A DNA stretch of 39,387 nt from Amoebophrya sp. AT5.2 (lineage: Eukaryota; Sar; Dinophyceae; Syndiniales; Amoebophryaceae), in contig RXOD01003892.1 of NCBI GenBank assembly GCA_005223375.1, forward strand, positions 1 through 39,387. Reading direction: 5' to 3'. The number at the start of each line of letters is the position of its first letter. Position 1 is the first letter of the stretch. The notes under the pieces are model-generated. The model saw only the letters and a list, made by a program, of their open reading frames with translations, did no database searches and was not told the DNA's origin. The translations under genes and the position numbers were made by a program. Positions 11,801-21,533 of this stretch are shown one piece after another.

Positions 11801-14582
11801 AGGTGAAGGAAAAATCCAGCCGGCCAGAATATCGGCGATTCTCTGAAAATAGAGTGGCGCCTCGTCCTCCACGATTTTGGTGTCCTCGGCAGACGGTCGG
11901 GAAGCAGAGGAGATCATGACTCCGACCTGCGCTTTCTCCAAAAGTTTCGGAAGAACTTCCGCGAAAATGACGTCTGGCACTCTACCCGACGACTCCCTGC
12001 AGGTCTGGAAAAACCGCCCGCAAAACGTCGGCAGATGGAGAACGTCATCGGCAGTGCAGGCCGCCACTTCCGCGTCCGCCTCTCCCGGCTCCACCAAGGG
12101 CGCATCGCTGAGTCGTGGAACCTCCACATTCGACTCCACGCTGCCACCCCCTGCCAGCGCGTCATACACTTTTCCAAACACGGACACCAACTCCGAACTG
12201 GGCCGCTGCTGTGCCACCATGGACTTCAACCCGCTGAACGCCTCGCCGACGTAGCGACCCCCCAGCGCATCTTCAGCGAAAAACTTCTTCCGGAATGCGT
12301 CTGTCATTCTGCATTTGCGGCACGCAGTCACGAACTTCGGAAGCAGACGATAGGCCCTGTACAGCTCATGGTGCTTTCTGTGTCTGTTTTTTCCGTAATC
12401 CTGGTTCGAAGAGCCGTCCTCCAACATAGCGTCGTACAGGTCGTCGAATTGCGGCTCGACCACTTCGCACCACAGGCCAATGTCGTCGATCTTCATTAGA
12501 TTCTGCAGAAGCGCATCGAGCGAGGACGTGTTCAAGCTGCGGACAAGCTTCTGGCTGAGCGCGTCGCGCAGCTCACGTTCCTGCAACAGGGGGCGGAGTT
12601 GCTCGACTGGAAACGAACCGAAAAAATTGCCGTCGGTGGCAGCAGGAGGCTCAGGGTCGGTGTCCTCCGAGGTTGAGTCCCAAATTCGAGTTTCACCGAC
12701 TTGTTCGACGGACAGCACTCGACGCAGCCACGCGCGCAGGGCCGCAACGCCGGGGAGAGAGTCCGTCTCGGCGGGCGAAGAACAAGACCCAGCTCCCTCC
12801 TCTAGCGGTTCATCTGCCGCGGAAGACTCTTCTGCTGGGTCTGGCGTCATGGTACTCCCGGCAGAAGATGAAGAAGAAGCTGATGCTTCCAATTTCTCTG
12901 CAGGGCAATCCTGCCCAGCGGAAGCGTTTGGGGGGTCGTGTGTTGCCTTTTCCTTATCGTGCCCTGCCGTATCGCGAGTCTCTTTTCCGCGAATCCAGTT
13001 CAACGCAGCCGCGGCAAAAGTGACCCAATTCGCATGGCCTGCGACGCAGCGAAGTGCGACTTCAATGCCGGACTCCACCGGAGGAGTTTTCTTGCTCTCC
13101 GTAGTTGGCTTTGCGTCTAGATGCTCAAGAAGCGCCACACTTTCGATTTCTGATTGCAGCAGAGACAGTACAGGGGCGAGGCGATCACCCAAAATGCTGC
13201 TCCAATTCCGTTTCGTCTCCTTCATCAGAAATCCGAGTTGCAGCTTGTGCCACTCACCGTCAACAAAGTCTGCTTTCTTGATTTTCCGCACAAAGCGCTT
13301 TTTCGTCTCTTTCATCTCGACGTAAGCGTTGAAGGATTCGTTCAGGGGAACGTGGTTCGCCTTCACGGCAAGCACGATTGCTTCGCCACCCGGCAACCGC
13401 AATCTTCCCCTCTTCGTCTTCGTGGCCTTTTTCTTGCCCTTCTCTTTCGAGGTCCACTGCGGCAGATTCAATCGGGCACCAGAGACGTCCACAGGTTCGA
13501 CCTCCTTATGCCCATTTTTGATATCCTTGCGTCCTGTCGTATGTTTGTGTCCTTATGAGGTAGTAGGCGTGAAAGCCCAATTGATTCACCGTCACACTCA
13601 CCACTCGTCCATCGGTCACTGCCACTTGAAGTGGTGTAGAAGATGTTGTACGTAAGCAGACACGAGCTGAAACAGAGATGAATGGGAAAAGAAAAGCTGG
13701 CCGGCCTCCCATTACTAGCACGTGGTCTCAAAAAAAAAAATTACCACGATGCCCCCCCAGGCGGTACACGAGGTAGCAGGCGACTTTTTCACCAAATTCG
13801 GAGTCGGAAAGCAGCGGCAGCGCCAGGTGGACCGGGACTTTCTTGCGCAAGTCCGAAAGCGCGACAAGCGTCAAATCGCAGGCACGAAACGCGTCCTTCA
13901 CTTGCTCGAGGGTCCACAGCGTTTTGACTTCCTCCGTCACTTCGGGAGCCTCCCCCGTTGCCGCTTTGTCGCCCTCTTCAAACTGTTCATGTTCTTCATC
14001 TTCCTCCGCAACAGCGCCGTCGTCGTCGTCCATCATGGTTTTGCTACCAGAGCCCGCATGCTGGTCGCCCGTCGCCGTGCTGGTTCCGCCAATCCACGCC
14101 GTCTTCACCCCGTTGATGACGAACGTAGCGAAGTCATGAAATGCACTGCCATCCTCTTCGATCGTTGTCGTGCCCGACGTGTCCTGTGGCGGTCTCTCGT
14201 GCGATCCCGCATGGCTTTTTTGGTGTTCGATCGCGGCTTCCGCCGCACCCTCGTTTTTCCCCGCGGCCGCGGCGCGAGTAGCGCTGACAGGAGCACCACT
14301 CCTGGACTTAGCGATCGGGTTCGCTGAACCTTGCCCAAGTTGCGGCCACTCTTCTTCATCCAGGCTCGCTACAGGCACGAACGATGGCTGTTCCAAACTG
14401 GAGATTGTTTCGGACGAGTCCGACCGGGCCGAGCGCACGTCACACTCGGCTTCTCCTCCTGCTACTGCGTCACAGTCGGCTTCGCCTCCTGACTCGGTGC
14501 CTCCTGGGGGAGCGCTGTTCTCATCGCCACCTTTCGCTTTCTCCATTTCGGCGTTTTGCCTTTCGTTTTGCGTCAGCGCCAT
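2894..14582 (-). CDS. RNF213 (mysterin)-like giant AAA+ ATPase, three exons, 3' end not resolved
   Basis: Proposed exons are 14582-13745, 13666-13602 and 13525-2894, giving about 3845 residues. Both introns are GT-AG and join in phase. The ATG at 14582 sits in an ACCATGG context. The first ~500 residues are acidic and low-complexity. A P-loop PGCGKS is near residue 2340. A second AAA module has GETGCGKT near 2785 and DEIN near 2850, followed by an ANPYR box. A third has a modified P-loop GKPGMSKS near 3247 and DEIGLAE near 3355, followed by a PLKVLHAWLEP-type stretch. A conserved NRAEKH box follows near 3760. This order matches the RNF213 dynein-like AAA core, which in animals drives a ubiquitin ligase acting on lipid droplets and intracellular bacteria. 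The frame stays open to 2564, but GTACGAAG at 2893 looks like a donor and the tail beyond it looks intronic. No RING or RZ finger is visible, so the 3' exons are missing, outside the window or lost. Confidence 0.85.
13526..13601 (-). other. Intron 2 of the RNF213-like gene
   Basis: A strong donor GTGAGTG follows the codon GTG. The acceptor GACGCAAG is in phase 0 and enters the giant exon 11 codons before the GTG at 13492. Other AG dinucleotides upstream give the wrong phase for this donor. The donor is convincing; the acceptor choice is moderate. Confidence 0.5.
13667..13744 (-). other. Intron 1 of the RNF213-like gene
   Basis: The exon reads to CATCGTG and the intron starts GTAATT followed by a long T run. 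It ends in a pyrimidine-rich tract with CTGTTTCAG. The junction is phase 1 on both sides (G plus CT gives Ala), so the acidic N-terminal exon joins the 21-codon exon in frame. Length is 78 nt. Confidence 0.65.
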
Positions 14583-15300
14583 GGTCGGTGGGAGACTTGC
14601 TGTACCTCTGTTATTGGGGGGCACTCAGCTACAGCTTTCCATTGGCATTGGATGTATACAGTTACAACTTTAGAGACACCAGTAACACAGATTTACGCAG
14701 ATGAGCTGCAGTCCATTTCTATTTGTTTTTCCAACATGAAGACAGAGTCAGTGGTATGCGTATGTATGAGTACTTGATGACATCATGTTCGGAACAGTTC
14801 CTTAAGATGGAGATCGAGCGTGTAGAATAAGAAATCGAGCGCGTTGTATGTTCCACGAAGCGATATATTTTTGTAGTCCAAGAATTTTCCTGGCCTGTGT
14901 TGCACGTCGTGGTGTAAGATTAAACGGCAGTTCTGAAATGCCTGATATGTTGCTGCGTTCTTTGCGCAATAGCTGTGACGAGGGTATGCTATGAAAGCGA
15001 GGACGAGACTGATCGATTTCTCTGACACGTCCGGTGGATCAGTTTTGGTTTCTTGCTTTTCGTTTTCGGAATCAGGGTAATAGCGTTGTTTTTTGTGCCT
15101 TCGTGACAACAAGATGTTGATGTTGAAACGGTTCTTGTAAATGAAATGAGTTTGCCGGAGCCAAAAGAGTGGATGTCAGCTCGGCTCTGCAATATATAAT
15201 GAATCATGTATCGTCCTCCTCGACATCAAGTCTCACAGTTATTGTTTCCAAATTTGTATCCTCCCCCAACAGATCGTAGTCAAAACGCCTTCCGACGGCT
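14583..15300. other. Intergenic region between the TerD-like and RNF213-like genes
   Basis: This is AT-richer than the flanking coding DNA. A 109-codon minus-strand frame at 15112-14783 starts at TTG, has no recognisable domain and is not supported. The segment probably holds the 3' UTR of the TerD-like gene and the promoter and 5' UTR of the RNF213-like gene. No tRNA, repeat or clear regulatory motif was seen. Confidence 0.5.
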
Positions 15301-16473
15301 TTACGTTCGGAACTTCTGCTCCAGTTTCCACACTAGTGCGTCCATTCCGCTGTAGTCTGTCCGCTTATGTGACGTGTGCCCGTGTGTGTCTTTCCCAATC
15401 ACGTCGACGTCCCAGCCGCTGCCGTCCCCGCTCCTTCGCGCGCAACACAAACACACCGCGCGAGCAAAGCCCTTGCTTTGAGCGCGGCTCGGCGCCTTGT
15501 CCAGCGTTGTGTTCGTGGTCAAATCGCGCAGCTCGACCTCCAGCTGCGAGAAGTCGCCGATATCCGCCCCCGTCGCGAGAAAGAAATACAGACCCTCGAC
15601 GTCCGCCGGCACGCGCGCGAGGTCGACGTCGATCTCCTGTGACTTGCGGGTGCGCCCGCAGTAGGACGACTTCCCGTGGTGCATGACCCCGCGGACCTCT
15701 TCGTATCGCTTGAAGTCCAGGTGCACGAGGTCCTCGCTATTACTGTACCAGTCACTGTGCCGGTCTTTCTTGACCGCGATGCAGATTCCGTTCAGATGCT
15801 TCGCGTAGTCGGCCACGTATTCCAGATGCGTCCAGCACAGCTTAAACTGCAGCAGGCTAGATCCCGACACGCCGCCGCTGTTACCGTCGCACATGCGCCA
15901 CACCAGGTGCAGGTGCGAGTCGAAGGGCACCTTCAGCTCGCCCCAGGTTTTCGGGAGGACCTTCGGCACGTTATTGGCACGGGGGCCGGACCCATGATCG
16001 TGTTTATTCTGCGCACTGCCGCCAAACACGTCCTTCCTTCCGCTGCCGGCCAACTGCAGCCGCTGATTCCGCACGGGGACGCGGAACTTCTGCTCGATTC
16101 TCTGCCGCAGCTCGCGCAAACCCGTGGACCGCTCCACCTCGAACGTCTCGGTTTGCCCCAGAAGGTCCGTGACAGTGATGCGGCCGCGTTGTATTTTTGT
16201 AGTGCCATGCTCGCTCGTCTCGCTGTCGCTCGAACTACCAGAAGAACGAGCTAGCTTTGCGGCGCAGGTCTTCATCTCGGCGCGGACTTCGAGCAGGGAC
16301 CGGCACTTCAACGTGTTTCGCGCTTCTTCAAGAAGGTGCGGTTCGCAATTGAGGAGACCGCCACTTGCTGCACACTCCAAACACGTCTGGAGCCGGGCAG
16401 GGTCTCGCAGGATACCGAGGTCAGGAAACTCTGCCAGACGCCGCGTCTCCCCACAGTCCACACAAGCCAACAT
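15301..16473 (-). CDS. Zinc-ribbon / ubiquitin-like / TerD-like fusion protein, 390 aa
   Basis: I chose the ATG at 16473 because the upstream in-frame extension begins at TTG and lacks protein character. Residues 4-34 hold two CxxC pairs (CVDC, CLEC), a likely zinc ribbon. Residues ~98-197 align by eye with the ubiquitin fold: NQRLQLAG resembles ubiquitin's QQRLIFAG, and SHLHLVWRM resembles its STLHLVLRL. A Gly/His-rich insertion of about 25 residues lies between the two. Residues ~228-388 resemble a TerD/TerE stress-protein domain: acidic DLVHLDF, GVMHHGKSS, then IDVDLARVPADVEGLYFF and a Trp-containing ending (GWDVDVIG). TerD domains bind calcium and occur in tellurite- and phage-resistance operons and in scattered eukaryotes. 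Function is unknown; a ubiquitin-linked stress role is inference. The TerD match is from motif pattern only. Confidence 0.7.
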   Translation of the reverse strand: MLACVDCGETRRLAEFPDLGILRDPARLQTCLECAASGGLLNCEPHLLEEARNTLKCRSLLEVRAEMKTCAAKLARSSGSSSDSETSEHGTTKIQRGRITVTDLLGQTETFEVERSTGLRELRQRIEQKFRVPVRNQRLQLAGSGRKDVFGGSAQNKHDHGSGPRANNVPKVLPKTWGELKVPFDSHLHLVWRMCDGNSGGVSGSSLLQFKLCWTHLEYVADYAKHLNGICIAVKKDRHSDWYSNSEDLVHLDFKRYEEVRGVMHHGKSSYCGRTRKSQEIDVDLARVPADVEGLYFFLATGADIGDFSQLEVELRDLTTNTTLDKAPSRAQSKGFARAVCLCCARRSGDGSGWDVDVIGKDTHGHTSHKRTDYSGMDALVWKLEQKFRT

Positions 16474-17599
16474 GATAGTGCTTTTTTTTGCGATAACACC
16501 GGGTACGCAATGGGAATGAATCGATCGCTTCCGGTGAATAATCGAGAATTTCAGAAAGAATTTGCGGAACCCACAATACGTAAAGCGGTCATGGACACTC
16601 AAGAACAAGATGCGCAGAGGCGCTAAAAACTAAAAAAGTATACATGAAGTTTGTGTTTGTCGCCTAAACTGCGTATATAAATCAGTCTCGCCCGAAAGCT
16701 CACAGTACGTAGCTGGCTTCGGCTGTGGGTAGAAGAAAACTGAGTGAGGGGACCTCAGAGGTGGTCGGCACAAAGTGCGAGATCATGGGACACGATGGAA
16801 AACAAAGCACGATCCTGATCTTGTTGCTGCACAAGGCAATCAATTGCAGCCACTTGGGATCAGCCCCGGAAAGATCAAATTCTCCGCCTCAAACACATTT
16901 TCGAGACGCGCTGCACGCTCCAAGGTAGAACTAGAAGCACCCAAGGTTCTCTTCGATGGCGGCGTGAGATGAGAAGGCGAAGGCGATGGCGAAGGAACCA
17001 CGCGCACGCCGAAAATCAAAATAAGTTGTTGTAGTATCAATAGTAGGTAAGTTGTACATCGGTATCAACAAGCGTGGTAAGCACGATATTATCATTCAAC
17101 ATTGTACAACGAAGAGCGAGGACCATGAGCGTTGTGAAGCATCTGAAGCCGCATTCATCAAATAACGGTCGCTACAGGTAGGTACAGGATGTGAGGATGT
17201 CTACAGGAGCCAAAGGAAACAATATTTATATTGGGGCTGATCTTCAACTCAAGAAGGAATGGAGCCTTGGCCTCACCACCGGACTTGTGAACGGGATACG
17301 GGTAACGATATTAAACATACTTTCTTTAGTAAGTACGTCTCAACAAGCTACCAAGACGGACCAGCGCGGTCGGTATGTGTGTCGCCTGCGAGGGATCTGA
17401 GTGGAGCGAGGAGGCGCCGCGGCAACCTGCTTCATATCGACGCTTGATGATTGGCAAAGATGAATTCCACCTCCTACCTTAATATCCGCCTCCCCATATC
17501 AGAAGATCAAGGTTCTTGGTCTGCGAAATTAATAAAATCGGCTCCATCATCTCCTGCTGCTGCTCGTCCTCGTCCTCCCTCTCCGATCATTTAAGTGCA
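16474..17599. other. Intergenic region, no gene supported
   Basis: This is relatively AT-rich. It contains TATATAAA-like tracts near 16674 and several short open frames (60-70 codons) on both strands without domain or splice support. It should include the promoter of the TerD-like gene and the 3' UTR of the Cys-rich gene. Nothing else was recognised. Confidence 0.45.
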
Positions 17600-19257
17600 C
17601 TACTTCCACCACATCTTCGCTTTGCTGTCACCCACGGGAAAGTCGTACCGCTTGTCGCAGCCCGCGCACAGAAGATTTCCCCTGCGCACCTTGTTGTCGC
17701 ACTTAAAGTTCGTTCCCCCCGCCCGACATTCCTCCCCCAGACACCTCGGCAGTTCCTCGCACTCGTCGCAGTACTTCTTCCCGACCGCGCAATTTTCCAC
17801 CTGGCAGTAGAAGTTCTCGCACCACCGCGGTTTCTGCGGAACGATTTTCTCCACAATTCGGATCGGCACTTCCTCGCAGCGACAAATGATGGCTTGCTGG
17901 TGGCCATCCTCGTCATACAGCCATCCGGTCGCCTTCACGCCCAACCACCGGTAGCAGCAGGCACGGCAGTGGCGCTCGCAGAAGTGCTCCATGAACCGGT
18001 GGCCCCTGTCTTTCGTCTTCTCCTCGAGAAAAATCCGAGTCGAATCCATTGTCAACGTGTTGCCGCCCTCCTCCACCAGCTTGCACAGCCTCTCCTTCTC
18101 CGTAATTGCGGCTGCCTTCGCGATCGCCAAACGCGTCGTTTCGCAGGCCCGGCAGTAGGGCGAAGCGTACAATGACCGGGAACAAGTCGGCGCGGACGTG
18201 GAGGTACTATAGCTAAACAGGTTCGACGAGGCATGCGGGTTGACAAAAACCTCCACCTCGACGTCGCAGTCGTGGGTCTTGCACGGCTGCATGGTCCGCT
18301 TCAACGTTGGAAGGGCGGCGAGAGGATGGCCCGAGGACGAAGAACAAGAAGCTGAACCTGCTCGTCCCGCAGCGGAGGAGGCGATCCGGTTCAGAGGATT
18401 TATGGAGTACTGACTCGTCTTGCTCGGCTGCGTTCCTCGTAGCGTTCCTCCCACGGCTGCACCGGCGCGTAGTGGCTGCTGTGCCTGTTGTACTACTACC
18501 TCCTGTTGCGCGGTGGTGAGGGACTTGTCGGCGCTGCTCGGAAGACATGCGGCAGTCTCCTTGTTCTTGAGAAGTGCCTCTTTCACCTTGTAGTTGATGT
18601 CCTTCGCACATTGTGTTGTTGTTGCTTCTTTCTCTGTCCGCTTCGCTTTCGTCGCAGCTTTGTGAACCTCCTGCTGCTTCAGAATCTTCATCGACGCTGG
18701 CGGAAGCTTGTTTTCCTTTTTCTTCACGGTGGCGGCGGGTTTGATTACGGCGGGTTTGATTACTGCAGCTGCTGCTGGTGCTGCCGCGGCTTTCTTCATC
18801 TTGGCCGTCTGGGCCTTCGTATGCTCGTCACAGTACTTGGAATACCGGGTTTTCGACAAAACCGCCTGCGACTTTGTGCAGCCCTTCACAGCACACTTCA
18901 TGCTGCGGTGGAAAGGGAAACGAGAGATGGTGGAGTTGGGGAACGAAGGAATGGATGCCAACGGAACTATCGTTCATCGTATCCTGAGCAGTTATCTCCA
19001 GGATTAAAACAAGCATCGGAAGTAAATGGATTGACATTGTTTGATCATGCCCAAAATAACCTAATATACACTGATACTCATTGCATTTATGAGTACCGGC
19101 ATGGCCCCGCGCACCGGTCGCGCCCGGCTACCGCTTTTTTCCGGCAGCCTTTCACGCCGCAACACCCGGAAGACGCCGCTGCGGCCTTGGAGGGTGCTTT
19201 CGCTTTCTCGCCAGCTGCGCTGGGCACCTGCTTCTTCGACGGCACCGCACTGGGCAT
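17600..19257 (-). CDS. Cys-rich, probably zinc-binding protein with duplicated CxVKGC motif
   Basis: Probable two-exon gene: 19257-19097 and 18902-17600, about 487 residues. The intron (19096-18903) starts GTACTC and ends CACCGCAG, and both sides are phase 2. The second exon alone, from the ATG at 18901, would give 433 aa and is the alternative. The end of exon 1 and the start of exon 2 carry similar Cys motifs (CGVKGCRK and CAVKGCTK, each followed by a basic stretch and further Cys), which suggests a duplicated small zinc module. A Lys/Ala-rich low-complexity linker follows. The C-terminal ~200 residues are packed with CxxC and CxxxC pairs (YCRAC, HCRACC, ICRC, YCDEC, LCAGC) in a fold I do not recognise. 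No catalytic motif, signal peptide or membrane segment is visible. Function is unknown. Confidence 0.6.
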
Positions 19258-20401
19258 CTTTCTTGTTGTTCTGTCTCTGCTTCTCTTGCGGTGTGTCACG
19301 TGACGAGGAAGAGGTACACTAACACAGTCACCGTCACGGGCTGACTTACTCTAGACAGACTTGACTCGCTTCGTTCAGCGGTGGAAAAAAGATGAATCAG
19401 CGCCGCAGCCGCTGGAGGAAGGGTAATTCCATTTCTGCGTCTGCCTGTGATCACCAGATCATAAAGAAAGTTTAGTACCCCAGAAAAGAAACCACACCAA
19501 AAGACAAAAACAAACTGCTTTACTTCGTTGACTCGGAATCGGAGTCGGACTACTTAAAGCTAGTACTGTACTTGCTACGCAGCACTCATTCAACAGGCCG
19601 AAGAAACAGAAAGTGTCGCTGGGGGCGGATTCGTTTTATTTTGCTGCTGATCGATGTATGATGTTGATGAACCACGGCCCATCTTGATATTCTCGCAGCC
19701 GTCGTGCCGGCTAGTGCCGCGCTCGCGAGCTCATCTCTTTGAAGTTGAGCCACGGGTTAGAACATCAACCCACCTCACTGAAGATGAAGTTGACTGACAC
19801 ACTACAGGTGGGAGGGGTAGTAAATGTAAAACTAGAAGAATCTTTTTTCTCTACCCGACATAGCTTCAACTCGGCAGTCGCCATCTTCACGCCGAATCGA
19901 CAGCGCCAATGCGCTTCGGCTGCCTCGTCTGTTGCCATCGAATTCTGTGTGGATTTTCAGTTTTTCGTTTATGGTCTGAAGATGTCTTTTTCGTCCCGAG
20001 TTAGCGATGGCCACGTCGATTATGAGGTCGTGTGGAGCAGCATGCGATCGTGATACTTGGCGGTGGACCTCCAGCATCTAAATCTTCTTCTACCTACGCA
20101 CTAAACTGTTCAGTAGTACCCACAGCCACAAAATGAAGATATTTTCCTGGCGTCTATCCACAGTTCTTGGTAGTGTTTCGTCCCTGTTCGAAGTCGATCT
20201 ACTGTTGAAGCTGTTGTCACTTTCCGATCCGACGGTCGAGATCCATTCATTGCAGCAGTTCGATACTTGTGATTTCTTTTTCTTCACTTCTTGCGCTGAT
20301 GTCTGTTCACCTTGTCCTGCTTTTCACCATAGATCGATGATCTAGCTTCTGTACTAGGGTCTGTTAATGTTAATGTATATCGATTCGGTCTATTAAATCA
20401 T
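19258..20401. other. Intergenic region between the retroelement and the Cys-rich gene
   Basis: This AT-rich stretch holds a 104-codon plus-strand frame at 19739-20053 that starts at TTG and shows no domain, so it is not called. The promoter of the Cys-rich gene should lie in the 19257-19400 part. The right edge abuts the B2 repeat of the retroelement. No RNA gene was recognised. Confidence 0.5.
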
Positions 20402-20689
20402 AAATATCTAGGTGCCCAGGACGCACCACCATACGCACAGCGAGTGCCCAATGGGGCAGTAGATAGTGTGAGAGGGAATGATTTAGAATATAGAATTAGT
20501 CCCCGAACAAATGGCGACAAGAGCCGCACAGCCGTGGAAACCGCCCGTCGGTAACGTGCGGAAGTTGCTCGTCCTCGGTGTCGGACGTAGCGCGGACCGG
20601 AAGCATGGTCCTGGCCGTGTGGTCTCGCAACCACTGCGGGAGCCGGTCTGCGGGAGTGCAGACTGCCTGGAACGAGAGCGTATTCGCCC
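20402..20689 (-). repeat. B2: outer 3' split direct repeat
   Basis: This 288-bp segment is identical to 20920-21207 except for T versus C at 20681/21199. Its outer edge (AAATATCTAGG) meets unrelated flanking DNA at 20401 and defines the 3' end of the element on the minus strand. Confidence 0.92.
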
Positions 20690-20799
20690 CAGATCGTGTG
20701 GAAGGCAGCTCCAGCGTGGTCGCCTGAGGGACTGTGGTGAGCTCGTGAGAGAGCCCGAGAAGGGTGTGGCGGGTGGGAAATCGAAAAAAGAGACACGAG
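20690..20799. other. Unique 110-bp spacer between A2 and B2
   Basis: This segment is not present beside A1 or beside B1. In a minimal split-direct-repeat element A2 and B2 would be expected to adjoin, so it is either a lineage-specific insertion or part of the terminal unit that has diverged at the other end. Confidence 0.6.
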
Positions 20800-20921
20800 G
20801 TGCGTCGTACGTGAGGATAACCGAATTCAAGCCGTGACCGAGTGAGAGAACGAGAGGTGGCAACGTGTTGGCACCGCCTGCTAGGTGGTGGCCCTGCTTC
20901 CCAGATGTTTATTCTCAAGAA
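20800..20921 (-). repeat. A2: internal copy of the 5' split direct repeat
   Basis: Identical over 122 bp to 33574-33695. It abuts B1 with a two-base overlap (AA at 20920-20921), the kind of short shared core expected where circular-intermediate ends were joined. Confidence 0.92.
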
Positions 20922-21207
20922 ATATCTAGGTGCCCAGGACGCACCACCATACGCACAGCGAGTGCCCAATGGGGCAGTAGATAGTGTGAGAGGGAATGAT
21001 TTAGAATATAGAATTAGTCCCCGAACAAATGGCGACAAGAGCCGCACAGCCGTGGAAACCGCCCGTCGGTAACGTGCGGAAGTTGCTCGTCCTCGGTGTC
21101 GGACGTAGCGCGGACCGGAAGCATGGTCCTGGCCGTGTGGTCTCGCAACCACTGCGGGAGCCGGTCTGCGGGAGTGCAGACTGCCTGGAACGAGAGCGCA
21201 TTCGCCC
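20920..21207 (-). repeat. B1: inner 3' split direct repeat
   Basis: This 288-bp copy matches 20402-20689 with one mismatch. It lies downstream of the recombinase stop codon in the element's 3' untranslated region. Sequence beyond 21207 (GGTTTGTC) is unrelated to that beyond B2. Confidence 0.92.
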
Positions 21208-21533
21208 GGTTTGTCATGCTAGGGTCATCCTAGGATGCGCTAACGCTCCGTGCCAGTTTGTCTGAAAACGGGATCGAGCCGATGGATCGGACGGCCTGAG
21301 ATCTTGGTGAGGATCAAGGATCTGGGTGTTCGAGAGCGGAGGACCGAAGGTCTTTTTCGTGATCGGCACGAGATCGCTTCAGCGTGAGAGGTGGAACACG
21401 AGTTCGAGAGAAAAACAGCACACATTCTTGCCGCACTGTCCGGCATATGGAGATTTTTCGGAGAAAACGAGTGTGAGCATGGCAAAGCAGCAGTCCCTGC
21501 CAGATTGGTAGGGACATCGGGTCTTCGGTGGTC
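21208..21533 (-). other. 3' untranslated region of the pol transcript
   Basis: This 326-nt segment lies between the tyrosine-recombinase stop (TAA at 21536-21534) and B1. The open frames here are short and overlap. No conserved motif was recognised. Confidence 0.5.

Noticed and set aside
12480..13325. Plus-strand open frame of 281 codons
   Set aside because: It is a shadow of the RNF213-like exon on the opposite strand; composition is Ser/Arg-rich without any motif.
14783..15112. Minus-strand 109-codon frame downstream of the TerD-like gene
   Set aside because: It starts at TTG, lies in the likely 3' UTR and shows no family resemblance.
19739..20053. Plus-strand 104-codon frame
   Set aside because: It starts at TTG, has no recognisable domain and no splice or repeat support.
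20483..21217. Minus-strand frames in the B repeats
   Set aside because: The same peptide appears twice because the DNA is repeated; it has no domain and lies in the terminal repeats.
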